From Anaerosoma sp034007245 (lineage in GTDB: Bacteria > Actinomycetota > Coriobacteriia > Anaerosomatales > Anaerosomataceae), in contig JAVERH010000026.1 of the NCBI GenBank assembly GCA_034007245.1, forward strand, positions 1-19,506: 19,506 bases of DNA, read 5' to 3'. Shown piece by piece: positions 1-7,544 of this stretch; position 1 is the first letter of the stretch, and the number at the start of each line of letters is the position of its first letter. A program made the position numbers and the translations under genes. Under the pieces are notes generated by a model. That model saw nothing but the letters and a program-made list of their open reading frames with translations. It searched no databases and had not been told where the DNA came from.

Positions 1-81
1 CATCCCGAGAAGTCTTCGGAGGCTGGCCTGCGCTTGCTCGGCAACTTCGGCAGGATCGTAAAGGAGCGTGTGGACGCATGA
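1..81 (+). CDS. hisH: Imidazole glycerol phosphate synthase subunit HisH (3' end only)
   Basis: The window opens inside this gene; only the last 26 codons and the TGA stop (79-81) are present. The peptide begins HPEKSSEAGLRLLGNF, which matches the C-terminal end of HisH, where the His and Glu of the HPEKS motif belong to the Cys-His-Glu triad of the class I glutamine amidotransferase. HisH supplies ammonia to HisF for the fifth step of histidine synthesis. The stop overlaps the hisA start as ATGA, so the two are probably translationally coupled. The partner subunit hisF follows hisA. The identification is firm despite the short fragment, because both the motif and the gene order fit. Confidence 0.85.
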   Translation, partial: HPEKSSEAGLRLLGNFGRIVKERVDA

Positions 82-809
82 TCGTGTTTCCCGCTATCGA
101 TCTGCTCGGCGGACGGGTGGTGCGTCTCGCGCAGGGCGACTACGACCGCGTGACCGTCTATAACGAGGATCCGGTCGCGCAGGCGCGTGTGTTCGCCGAG
201 GCGGGTGCGACGTGGGTTCACGTGGTCGATCTCGACGGCGCGCGGAACGGTGTACCGGGCAACATCGCGATCGTCGAGCGCATCGCGCGCGCGACCGGGC
301 TTGCCGTGCAGGCCGGTGGCGGCATCCGCACGCTGGACACGATGCGACGACTTGTCGATGCGGGTGCTTCGCGCATGGTGCTCGGCACGAAGCTCGTGAC
401 CGATGAGGAGTTCGTGGCCGATGCTGTGGCGGGGTTCGGCGATGCAGTAGTGGCCGGAATCGATGCGCGTGACGGTGAGGTGAGGATCGCGGGCTGGCGT
501 GAGGGGACCGGCGTGCCCGCTGCTGGGTTGGTGGCCGAGCTGGCAGACTGCGGAATCCGTCACCTCGTGTACACGGACATCAGTCGCGATGGCATGGGTA
601 CCGGCATCAGCGGCGACGCGTACCGCGCAGTCGCCGCAGGCGCGGGATTCCCGGTCATGGTGAGTGGCGGCATGTCATCGATCGCGGATGTCCGTACGGT
701 TGTGGAGCTCGGTGAGCCGGTCGCAGAGGGTGTCATCATAGGTCGTGCGCTGTACGAAGGCACCATAGAGCTTGCCGATGCACTCGCCGTCGTACGCGAG
801 GGGTGCTGA
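78..809 (+). CDS. hisA: Phosphoribosylformimino-5-aminoimidazole carboxamide ribotide isomerase
   Basis: A 243-residue (beta/alpha)8 barrel that isomerises ProFAR to PRFAR in cytoplasmic histidine synthesis. The two catalytic aspartates are visible: Asp8 in the N-terminal FPAIDLLGG motif and Asp129 in GIDARDG. The phosphate-binding loops are GGGIR (80-84) and the later VSGGMSS segment. TDISRDG is the usual family signature. The ATG at 78 overlaps the hisH stop. Some actinobacteria use a dual HisA/TrpF enzyme (PriA) here; the region after Asp129 (RIAGWREGTGV) looks like ordinary HisA, but dual activity cannot be excluded by eye. The next gene, hisF, starts 6 bases after this stop. Confidence 0.96.
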   Translation: MIVFPAIDLLGGRVVRLAQGDYDRVTVYNEDPVAQARVFAEAGATWVHVVDLDGARNGVPGNIAIVERIARATGLAVQAGGGIRTLDTMRRLVDAGASRMVLGTKLVTDEEFVADAVAGFGDAVVAGIDARDGEVRIAGWREGTGVPAAGLVAELADCGIRHLVYTDISRDGMGTGISGDAYRAVAAGAGFPVMVSGGMSSIADVRTVVELGEPVAEGVIIGRALYEGTIELADALAVVREGC

Positions 810-815
810 GGCCCG

Positions 816-1583
816 ATGCTCACCAAGCGCGTCATCCCGTGCCTCGACGTCCATGAGGGTCGTGTCGTGAAGGGTGTGAACTTCGTGGACCTGCGCGACG
901 CGGGCGACCCCGTGGAGCTCGCGGCGATCTACGACCGTGAGGGCGCTGACGAGGTCGTCTTCCTCGACATCACCGCCACGCACGAGGAACGTCCCTCGAT
1001 GCTTGAGGTAGCCGCACGCACTGCGGAGGAGGTCTTCATCCCATACACGGTCGGTGGGGGTATGCGCTCGGCGGCCGACATCCGGACCATGCTCGCTGCG
1101 GGTGCTGACAAGACGGCGATCAACTCGGCGGCGGTCGCGAAACCCTCGCTCATCACCGCGACGGCCGGCATCTACGGCTCACAGTGCATCGTCGTGGCGA
1201 TCGACGCCCGGCGGGTGCTGGGCTCATCGCCTGCGCGCTGGGAGGTCTTCGTGGCAGGTGGACGGACCAACACTGGTTTGGATGCGGTGGCGTGGGCCGG
1301 GGAGGCCGGGCGGCGCGGTGCAGGGGAGATACTACTCACGAGTATGGATCGTGATGGCACGAAGGATGGCTTCGATATCGAGCTTACCCGGGCGGTCACA
1401 CACGCGGTGAGCATCCCGGTGATCGCGAGCGGTGGAGCTGGGCAGCCTGACGACTTCGCCGAGGTGGTGGTGGAGGCGGATGCGGATGCGGTGCTCGCTG
1501 CGAGCGTCTTCCACTTCGGTGAGTTCACTGTCCGTCAGGTGAAAGAAGCAATGGCGTCGCACGGGGTTCCGGTGCGGCTGTGA
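816..1583 (+). CDS. hisF: Imidazole glycerol phosphate synthase subunit HisF (cyclase)
   Basis: A 255-residue barrel that uses ammonia from HisH to turn PRFAR into imidazole glycerol phosphate and AICAR. The catalytic aspartates are Asp11 in IPCLDVHEGRVVKG and Asp130 in VVAIDARR. GGGMRS (about 80-85) and the late IASGGAG segment are phosphate-binding loops. Length is normal for the family and nothing is missing. It sits between hisA and a flavin-reductase-fold gene. The ATG at 816 follows the hisA stop by 6 bases, with GAGG just upstream as a ribosome site. Confidence 0.97.
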   Translation: MLTKRVIPCLDVHEGRVVKGVNFVDLRDAGDPVELAAIYDREGADEVVFLDITATHEERPSMLEVAARTAEEVFIPYTVGGGMRSAADIRTMLAAGADKTAINSAAVAKPSLITATAGIYGSQCIVVAIDARRVLGSSPARWEVFVAGGRTNTGLDAVAWAGEAGRRGAGEILLTSMDRDGTKDGFDIELTRAVTHAVSIPVIASGGAGQPDDFAEVVVEADADAVLAASVFHFGEFTVRQVKEAMASHGVPVRL

Positions 1584-1611
1584 GCTGCATGGATGTCGAA
1601 AGGGAGGATCC

Positions 1612-2076
1612 GTGAGACGCGAAGATCACCGGTTGCCGGCAGGGGAGTGCGATGCGCTTCTGCGCCGTGCCGAGGTGCTCAGGCTCGGCCTGATCGAGGG
1701 TGGGGAGCCGTACGTCGTTCCGGTGAACTTCGGCTACGACGGTGAACATATCTACGTGCACGGGCCGTGCGAGGGCCGTCGGATCACAGCCGTCGCAGGC
1801 GGTACGCGGGTGTGCTTCGAGACCGATGAAGGCGAAGTGGTTCCAGCAGAGAGTCCGTGCGGCTACACGTCGCGTTTCCGTAGTGTGATCGGCTACGGCA
1901 CCGCGCGTATGCTCCTCGAGGAGAGCGAGAAGCTCCATGGTCTCGATGTCATCATGCGCCACCACGGAAGCTCGGGGGCGGGCATACGTGCCGAGCAGTG
2001 TGCGATCACGAGTGTGACCGAGATCGTGATCGAGTCGATCGATGGGAAGTGGCACGGCGTGACGCAGGGTGAGTGA
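1612..2076 (+). CDS. Pyridoxamine 5'-phosphate oxidase-like / NimA-type FMN-binding protein
   Basis: A 154-residue protein with the split-barrel fold of FMN-dependent pyridoxamine phosphate oxidase-like proteins, the group that includes NimA-type nitroimidazole reductases. Visible signs are the early segment RLGLIEGGEPYVVPVNFGYD followed by HIYVHGPCEGRR, the usual pattern of beta strands around the flavin phosphate site, then a cysteine-containing core strand and FRSVIGYGTAR. The GTG start at 1612 has a strong AGGGAGG at 1601-1607. It is embedded between hisF and hisIE in the same direction with 28 bases on its upstream side, so it is probably in the histidine transcript. The substrate is unknown; a link to histidine synthesis is only positional. 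Confidence 0.8.
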   Translation: MRREDHRLPAGECDALLRRAEVLRLGLIEGGEPYVVPVNFGYDGEHIYVHGPCEGRRITAVAGGTRVCFETDEGEVVPAESPCGYTSRFRSVIGYGTARMLLEESEKLHGLDVIMRHHGSSGAGIRAEQCAITSVTEIVIESIDGKWHGVTQGE

Positions 2077-2133
2077 GATGCAGAGCTGATGAAGAGCTCT
2101 ACAATACGTCTGACATCGGAACCGGAGGTACGA

Positions 2134-2796
2134 GTGGATATCGAGCGCGACATCCTCGGCATCGAGGACATGCGATACGACGGCAACGGCCTTATACCCG
2201 CCGTGATCCAACAGGATGGCACCGGCGAGGTGTTGATGGTCGCCTACATGAACGCAGACGCGTTGGCGCGGACCGTGGAGACGGGACTCACGTGGTTCTA
2301 CAGCCGCTCGCGCCAGAAACTCTGGCAGAAGGGCGAGAGCTCGGGTAACGTCCAGCGGGTGCGTGAGATCCGCTACGACTGCGATGCGGACTGCCTTCTT
2401 GTGATCGTCGACCAGACCGGCAGTGGCGCGTGCCATACGGGTGAGCATAGCTGCTTCTATCGCATCCTGGGCGAGCCAGGCCCTACGGCTTCCGTCGCCA
2501 CGTCCCCCTCGGCCATCGGCGCATCACTCGACGGTCTCTTCGCGGTGCTCGAGCAGCGTAAGCGTGACCTTCCCGAGGGGAGTTACACGACGCGGCTGCT
2601 CACCGGCAAGCAGGACTCGCTCCTCAAGAAGATCGCCGAGGAAGCAGGCGAGGTGATCATGGCCGCCAAGGACGCTGACCTCGATCACCTGTGCTACGAG
2701 ATCGGCGACCTTGTCTATCACCTGCTCGTGGTGATGGTGCGCGAGGGTCTGACCCCCGCGGATCTCGCCGCCGAGCTCGACAGTCGCAGGAAGTAG
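2134..2796 (+). CDS. hisIE: Fused phosphoribosyl-AMP cyclohydrolase / phosphoribosyl-ATP pyrophosphatase
   Basis: A 220-residue bifunctional enzyme for steps two and three of histidine synthesis. The N-terminal HisI domain (about 15-112) has the zinc ligands Cys83 in DCDADC and Cys100/Cys107 in ACHTGEHSC, plus the WFYSRSR and LWQKGESSGN motifs. The C-terminal HisE domain (about 132-220) carries the metal-binding glutamates of KKIAEEAGEV (169-173) and YEIGDLVYHLL. I chose GTG 2134 because GGAGG (2124-2128) lies 5 bases upstream; an in-frame ATG at 2089 would add 15 residues unlike HisI. A -10-like TACAAT at 2100-2105 could be an internal promoter. It is the last his gene visible here. Confidence 0.94.
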   Translation: MDIERDILGIEDMRYDGNGLIPAVIQQDGTGEVLMVAYMNADALARTVETGLTWFYSRSRQKLWQKGESSGNVQRVREIRYDCDADCLLVIVDQTGSGACHTGEHSCFYRILGEPGPTASVATSPSAIGASLDGLFAVLEQRKRDLPEGSYTTRLLTGKQDSLLKKIAEEAGEVIMAAKDADLDHLCYEIGDLVYHLLVVMVREGLTPADLAAELDSRRK

Positions 2797-2802
2797 GCGG
2801 TA

Positions 2803-3969
2803 GTGGCGCGGCGTCCGTCGCCGGCACTTGCCAACGCCGTCGCGCCCGGGGTGCGTGCCGGGCGGATCGAGCCGCTCCAGGCGCGCGTGGCCGGGAACAA
2901 ATGGCGCTTCATCGGCTTCATGACGGCGTTCATCGGTGCGATCGCGCTTTCTGCGGCTACACTGGTGGTGCTGCTTGCTGCGGTGGCAGGGTTCGTGTTC
3001 GCGGTCGAGGGCGGTTCTGTGCTCGTAGGCCGCGCGGTCGATCCGCTCGCATTCGCGATGCGAGCGGGCGGGGTGGGGCTTGCGTTGGCGCTCGTGCTCA
3101 CGACAGTGTGGTCGTTGTACCGACTCTCGGGATCCGAGCTGCGGCTCTTGAAGCGCCTCAGGGCGCGTATCGTTCCCGGTGGGTCACTCCTCGATACGAA
3201 AAGCGCGCTTCGCGATATATCGCTGGCGGCGGGTCTGCCTAAGGTTCCTCAGCTCTACGTGATCGACACGCCGAGTGTGAACGCTTTCGTGCTCGGCCGT
3301 TCGATCGAGCATGTCCGTATCGGAGTGACGAGCGGTCTGCTCGAGCGGATTGACACGGACTGCCAGCGTGCGGTGTTCGCGAATCTGATCGCGCGGGTGG
3401 TGACGCTCGACACGCTGTGGGCAACCGCGGTCTCTGCGTTGGTGGGCCCCGTCTGGGGGATGCGCGAGCGCGATCTTCAGCGGGACCTAGGCTGTCCTGA
3501 CGGGGGCGATTCGATCGCCGAAGAACTCGCGCGCGTCCGATCCGGGGGCACGGTGGCAACCGTCCTGGGGTCGTTCCTCGTGTACGGTGTCGCGGTGATC
3601 GTCACGGAACTGCTTGCATGGTATCACCGCGAAGCTGCCTGGACCGCAGCCGAGAAGAACGATGCCGAGGGCATGCTGCTGCTCAGGGATCCGCGCTCTA
3701 TGCTGCGGGGCATCGAAGAGGTGCTCGAGCGCAACAATCACGTGCCTACTGCGGGTGACGCCTACTCGCAACTCTTCTTCTGCTGGGCTGGTTTCGGGTT
3801 CGCGCCCGAGGACGATCCGGAGATGCGCCGCATCGCGCGTCTACGCGAGGCGCTTGGTGCGGAGGGGGTTGCGTATGTCCCGGCGCCGAACATTGCCGGG
3901 TGGCCGTCAGCTCCGCGTGCGCCTCGTATTGATCTCATGGAGGCTCCGGTGGATACCTCTTCACTCTGA
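2803..3969 (+). CDS. HtpX/M48-like membrane protein lacking the zinc site (probable pseudopeptidase)
   Basis: A 388-residue membrane protein resembling HtpX-family M48 peptidases. Hydrophobic segments lie near residues 36-68, 86-107 and 248-272. The middle matches M48: AAGLPKVPQLYVIDTPSVNAF, then IGVTSGLLERID and an LDTLWATAVSALVG helix. At the place where active members have HExxH, this protein reads NLIAR, so both zinc histidines are gone. The downstream E-x-x-x-D zinc motif also appears altered (AEKND before the LLLRDP segment). The ending ARLREALG resembles the M48 C-terminus. Start GTG 2803 has AGGAAG at 2788-2793. It follows hisIE by 6 bases. No protease activity is expected; a scaffold or sensing role is speculative. 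Confidence 0.72.
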   Translation: MARRPSPALANAVAPGVRAGRIEPLQARVAGNKWRFIGFMTAFIGAIALSAATLVVLLAAVAGFVFAVEGGSVLVGRAVDPLAFAMRAGGVGLALALVLTTVWSLYRLSGSELRLLKRLRARIVPGGSLLDTKSALRDISLAAGLPKVPQLYVIDTPSVNAFVLGRSIEHVRIGVTSGLLERIDTDCQRAVFANLIARVVTLDTLWATAVSALVGPVWGMRERDLQRDLGCPDGGDSIAEELARVRSGGTVATVLGSFLVYGVAVIVTELLAWYHREAAWTAAEKNDAEGMLLLRDPRSMLRGIEEVLERNNHVPTAGDAYSQLFFCWAGFGFAPEDDPEMRRIARLREALGAEGVAYVPAPNIAGWPSAPRAPRIDLMEAPVDTSSL

Positions 3970-3989
3970 TGTCGGGGGCACGGTATAGA
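3960..3989 (+). promoter_or_regulatory. Candidate promoter for the beta-propeller lipoprotein gene
   Basis: TTCACT (3960-3965) and TATAGA (3984-3989, within TATAGAAT) are spaced by 18 bases and would start transcription near 3996, about 50 bases before the proposed GTG start. The match to a sigma-70-type promoter is moderate, and the -35 overlaps the end of the upstream gene. Confidence 0.3.
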
Positions 3990-4047
3990 ATGCACGCAGG
4001 TCATATGAGCAGGCGCGTTGGTGGCTGTATCGACGGAGGGGGCTCCC

Positions 4048-5676
4048 GTGCAAGCGCGTGACAAAGTGCGAGGTGCGCTACTACTGTTGGTCGTTGCGGC
4101 ATGCTGTGTATCGCCGGGATGCGCACCCGTCGAGTCACCTGCTGTGGAGTCCGTGGTTCGTCCCGCGCTGGAGTCGATCCTACCCACGGTCACCATCGAT
4201 ATTCCTGAGCCCGATGGGCCGGACCCGGACGTGGACGGCATAAAGATCGCTTCGTTCCTCGGAGGTGAGACACGACGGTTCTACGGCGTCGGTCCGGTAC
4301 CCGAGACGCTCGAGGTGATCTGGCGTACGCGTATCGGCTCGGGCACGACCGGGGGTACGGCGAGCTCGAGCGGCCCGGTGCAGTGGGCGGGTACAGGGTG
4401 GACGGGACAGCCCGCGCTCGTGCGCGATGAGGGAAAGCTCTATCTGCTCGTGGGTGGGTTCGACCACGACCTCGTGAAGATCGACGCTGAGACCGGTGAA
4501 GAGTTGTGGGCGTACACGTTCGATGATGTGATCAAGGGCAGTCCGACGGTCTTCAGGATGCCCGGGACAGGAAAGCTCGCTGTCGTGTGCGGGTCTCGCA
4601 GGGGCTTCCCTCGTACGATGTCGGACCCGTCGATCGCACCTGTGCGGTGTGTGGACTTCGAGACGGGCGAGGAACTGTGGCGGCTTACGGCGCCCGTCAC
4701 GCGCAGTTACAGCCGCGATGCCGATTCGAGTCCCGTGATGATCGGGGACACCCTCTACGTCGCGATCGAGACGGGGCACGTGTACGCGGTCGATCCGTCG
4801 AAAACGGAGGAGCGCGACGGTCACCGTTGGCCGATCATCAAAGCCGAGCAGGTCCTGGTCGGCGACTCACGGGCGTCATCCCACGGCGGTAATCTCGTGC
4901 TCGAGAGCTCGCCTTCGGTCATCGGCGATACCATCTATATCGCGTCGGGTGCAGGTCACGTGTACGGGCTCGACAAGGACGATCTCTCGGTCGTATGGGA
5001 TCACTGGATCGGCTCCGATCTGGACGGCTCGCCGGTCACCACGTCGGACGGACACATCCTTCAAGCTGTGGAGAAGCAGTACATCCCGGGCAACGGTGGC
5101 GTTCTGAAGCTCGATCCGCGGAAGCCGGGGGAGGATGCGATCGTGTGGTTCTTCCCGACGAGCAACAAGATGTTCGCGGACTGGCAGGGGGGTGTGATCG
5201 GGTCGGTCGCGGTCAACGACTCTTACGGATCGGACACGCTGCGCCCCGCACTTGCCGCGTTCACGGCCATCGATGGCAACCTCTACGTCGTTTCGCAGGA
5301 TGAGACGGACGGTACGACCGCCGGCCCACAGGGGCAGTCCGGTGTGCCTATGCCGAAGGTCGTCTTCAAGCACAACGTCGGAGGCGGCATCTCGACACCG
5401 CTGATGGTGGACGACTACATCATCCAGGGTGGCTACGGCGCCACGATGAACGTCTTCAAGATCGACTACCAGTCCAAAGACGGTGTGCCGCTCAAGGATC
5501 GCGCGGGTAACCAGTGGACGGTCGGGATCGAGAAGGTCGCGAGTTTCTCTGCGGGAAGCTTCGAGTCCACACCGATCGTCTGGCAGGGGCGCATCTATGT
5601 GGGGTCGCGGGATGGGTCGTTCTACTGTCTTGGAGACCCGCAGTACATGTCCCCGGAGCCGCCGGAGACACCATAG
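4048..5676 (+). CDS. PQQ-type beta-propeller repeat lipoprotein
   Basis: A 542-residue exported protein. The N-terminus has RDK-R charges, a hydrophobic LLLLVV stretch and a VAAC lipobox (Cys19), so it is probably a lipoprotein. The rest shows repeated PQQ/BamB-like blade motifs: LYLLVGGFDHDLVKIDAETG followed by EELWAY, then VRCVDFETGEELW, DTLYVAIETGHVYAVD, DTIYIASGAGHVYGLD and, near the end, GRIYVGSRDGSFYCL. Such propellers usually bind proteins or act as scaffolds at the cell surface; cofactor binding is not implied. GTG 4048 is preferred because GGAGGG lies 7 bases upstream at 4035-4040; TTG 4018 or GTG 4021 would add about ten residues before the signal peptide. Function in the cell is unknown. 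Confidence 0.8.
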   Translation: MQARDKVRGALLLLVVAACCVSPGCAPVESPAVESVVRPALESILPTVTIDIPEPDGPDPDVDGIKIASFLGGETRRFYGVGPVPETLEVIWRTRIGSGTTGGTASSSGPVQWAGTGWTGQPALVRDEGKLYLLVGGFDHDLVKIDAETGEELWAYTFDDVIKGSPTVFRMPGTGKLAVVCGSRRGFPRTMSDPSIAPVRCVDFETGEELWRLTAPVTRSYSRDADSSPVMIGDTLYVAIETGHVYAVDPSKTEERDGHRWPIIKAEQVLVGDSRASSHGGNLVLESSPSVIGDTIYIASGAGHVYGLDKDDLSVVWDHWIGSDLDGSPVTTSDGHILQAVEKQYIPGNGGVLKLDPRKPGEDAIVWFFPTSNKMFADWQGGVIGSVAVNDSYGSDTLRPALAAFTAIDGNLYVVSQDETDGTTAGPQGQSGVPMPKVVFKHNVGGGISTPLMVDDYIIQGGYGATMNVFKIDYQSKDGVPLKDRAGNQWTVGIEKVASFSAGSFESTPIVWQGRIYVGSRDGSFYCLGDPQYMSPEPPETP

Positions 5677-5683
5677 TCCGGCG
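5660..5683 (+). terminator. Weak hairpin at the end of the beta-propeller gene
   Basis: CGCCGGA (5660-5666) and TCCGGCG (5677-5683) form a perfect 7-bp stem around a 10-base loop spanning the stop codon. There is no T-run after it, so a terminator role is uncertain. Confidence 0.25.
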
Positions 5684-5755
5684 ATGCGGCAGAACCGTGT
5701 AAACTCATACGTCGTCAATGTCGTCATATCTGCGAGCACAGGGGAGTCGAGATAT

Positions 5756-6751
5756 ATGAGCAGGGGAGTTGCTGTCCGTACTGCTACCGTCATCGCGCTG
5801 GTCGCGGCTGTTTCGCTTGGCGGCTGCTCGTCCGCTGAGGAGTCTCCGTCTGCGACGGATACCGGTGCGATCGAGCCCTCCGCGCTCGTCATCGGCACGA
5901 TGGCGACGCAGGATGCACTGCCGCTGTGGGTAGCCGAGGATCAGGGATACTTCGCTGACGCAGGGCTCTCCGATGTCGAGATCGTGACCTTTCAGAGCGC
6001 GCAGGAGTGCCAGGCCGCCTTCACGGCTGGCTCGGTCGACGCTCTCATGACCGACATCATCGTCGCAGCCAAGCTACATGCGTCCGGTACGCCGGTCGTG
6101 ATCCCTACGGTCATGCTCGGTGCAGATACCGATGAGGGTCGTTTCGCGATCGTCGCTGCGCCCGGCTCCGGCATCACGGCGCTCAAGGATCTTGCAGGTG
6201 AGCCGGTGGGTACGGCCGCGGGGACCATCACGGAGTACGTGTTCGACGTGCTGATGGCCGAAGCTGGTGTGGACGCCGCCGACGTGGTCAAAGAAGAGAT
6301 TCCGAAGATGCCCGTGCGCTTCCAGTTGCTCATGTCCGGGCAGCTTTCAGCAGCGTCTTTGCCCGAACCGTTCGTGACGCTTGCCGAGCTGCAGGGCGCG
6401 ACGATCGTCGAGGGTGGAGACGATACCCGCGCAACGGAGAACATCTCGCAGAGCATACTTGCGGTGAGCCGGGAGTACACCTCGTCGCCCGGGGGTGCAG
6501 CTGCGCTGGAGTCGCTGCTTCGCGCGTGGGATCTTGCGGTGGATGACCTGGACTCCACTCCTGATGACTTCCGCGTCACGCTCGTGAAGAAGGCTGGTCT
6601 TCCAGATGCACTGGCAGAGACCTACGAAGTCAGCAGCTATCCGAAGGCCCAGCCGCCGACAGTCGATCAGGTGCAGGCGATCCTCGACTGGATGGGCGAT
6701 CGTGGGTACCTCACGACAGCGCTCACGCCGGTGGACCTACTCGGGGAGTAG
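5756..6751 (+). CDS. ABC transporter substrate-binding lipoprotein (NMT1/SsuA/ThiY-like)
   Basis: A 331-residue binding protein for the importer encoded by the next two genes. The signal peptide ends in a LGGC lipobox (Cys24), placing it on the outer face of the membrane. The mature part begins LVIGTMATQDALPLWVAEDQ, followed by GYFADAGL and a SVDALMTD segment, typical of the NMT1/SsuA/ThiY group that feeds taurine, nitrate, thiamine-precursor or similar importers. I place the start at ATG 5756, after AGGGGAG (5740-5746); the frame stays open further upstream, but that part overlaps the previous gene and lacks protein-like character. No riboswitch was seen in the 79 bases before it, so the substrate is not indicated. 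Confidence 0.85.
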   Translation: MSRGVAVRTATVIALVAAVSLGGCSSAEESPSATDTGAIEPSALVIGTMATQDALPLWVAEDQGYFADAGLSDVEIVTFQSAQECQAAFTAGSVDALMTDIIVAAKLHASGTPVVIPTVMLGADTDEGRFAIVAAPGSGITALKDLAGEPVGTAAGTITEYVFDVLMAEAGVDAADVVKEEIPKMPVRFQLLMSGQLSAASLPEPFVTLAELQGATIVEGGDDTRATENISQSILAVSREYTSSPGGAAALESLLRAWDLAVDDLDSTPDDFRVTLVKKAGLPDALAETYEVSSYPKAQPPTVDQVQAILDWMGDRGYLTTALTPVDLLGE

Positions 6752-6761
6752 ATTTCACGGG

Positions 6762-7544
6762 ATGACATCTCTTTCACTTGACGATATCTCGCTCCACTAT
6801 GAGGGCCAGGACCGTACAGTCCGGGCCCTCGAGGGGTTCTCTCTTTCCGTGGACCACGGTGAGCCGATCGCGGTGATCGGGCCAAGTGGCTGCGGGAAGT
6901 CCTCGATGTTGCTGCTGGCTGCTGGCCTGCTCACGCCTACTGACGGCACGGTGCGTGTTGACGGTGGGCTGGTAACGGCTCCGCGTCGGGCGACCTCGCT
7001 CATCTTGCAGGAGCACGGACTGCTGCCTTGGAAGACTGCAGAGGATAACGCTGCGCTCGGCTTGCGCGTGAGGGGCGCGAGTCGTCGGGATGCCCGGCAG
7101 CACGCCCGGCAGGCGCTCGAGCGCGTCGGTCTCGGCGAGTTCGCACGTGCGTATCCGGGAGAACTGTCCGGTGGTATGCGACAACGCGTCGGTCTTGCTC
7201 GCGCAGTGGCGCTCGATGCGGACCTGTTGCTCATGGATGAACCGCTCTCGGCGCTCGATGCGCTGCGCCGGGAAGATCTCCAGGACGTGCTGCTCGACCT
7301 CTGGCATCGTCGCGGACACGCGCAGGTGCTCGTCACGCACTCCATCGAGGAGGCGGTCTTCCTTGGTAGGCGCGTGGTCGTGATGTCGCCGTCGCCAGGC
7401 TCCGTGCGAGGCGTCGTGGAGAACCCGGACATGGGCGAGCCGGGATATCGGCTCGATCCTGTCTTCCATGGACGATGCGCTCAGTTACGGGAGATCCTTG
7501 CCGATGAGGGCGCGCTGCACGCTGAGGAGGCGGTGCGCGGGTGA
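6762..7544 (+). CDS. ABC transporter ATP-binding protein (SsuB/TauB/ThiZ-like)
   Basis: A 260-residue ATPase driving the importer. Motifs are complete: Walker A GPSGCGKS (40-47), Q-loop in LILQEHGLLPW (about 80-90), signature LSGGMRQR (135-142), Walker B LLLMDE (155-160), D-loop SALD, and the H-loop His193 in VTHS. The pattern is that of nitrate/taurine/sulfonate-type importer ATPases. The ATG at 6762 lies 10 bases after the binding-protein stop with only a weak ribosome site, suggesting coupled translation; the open frame further upstream overlaps the previous gene and is not part of this protein. The gene end overlaps the permease start as GTGA. Confidence 0.92.
   Translation: MTSLSLDDISLHYEGQDRTVRALEGFSLSVDHGEPIAVIGPSGCGKSSMLLLAAGLLTPTDGTVRVDGGLVTAPRRATSLILQEHGLLPWKTAEDNAALGLRVRGASRRDARQHARQALERVGLGEFARAYPGELSGGMRQRVGLARAVALDADLLLMDEPLSALDALRREDLQDVLLDLWHRRGHAQVLVTHSIEEAVFLGRRVVVMSPSPGSVRGVVENPDMGEPGYRLDPVFHGRCAQLREILADEGALHAEEAVRG

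Noticed and set aside
4005..4059. A short ATG frame (about 18 codons) before the beta-propeller gene, with a few bases resembling the start of the ABC binding-protein gene.
   Set aside because: No ribosome site, very short, and the similarity is too limited to support a real leader peptide or duplication.
5483..5755. Extended N-terminus for the ABC binding protein beginning inside the upstream gene.
   Set aside because: The extra residues are arginine- and serine-rich shadow sequence; the ATG at 5756 has a good ribosome site and is followed at once by a lipoprotein signal peptide.
5677..5755. Possible riboswitch in the leader of the ABC importer.
   Set aside because: The segment is only 79 bases and shows none of the conserved motifs of TPP or other riboswitches I know.
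4876..5898. A 340-codon minus-strand frame opposite the beta-propeller gene.
   Set aside because: Composition is rich in Arg, Asp and His as expected for a shadow frame; the plus strand has clear propeller repeats and a signal peptide.
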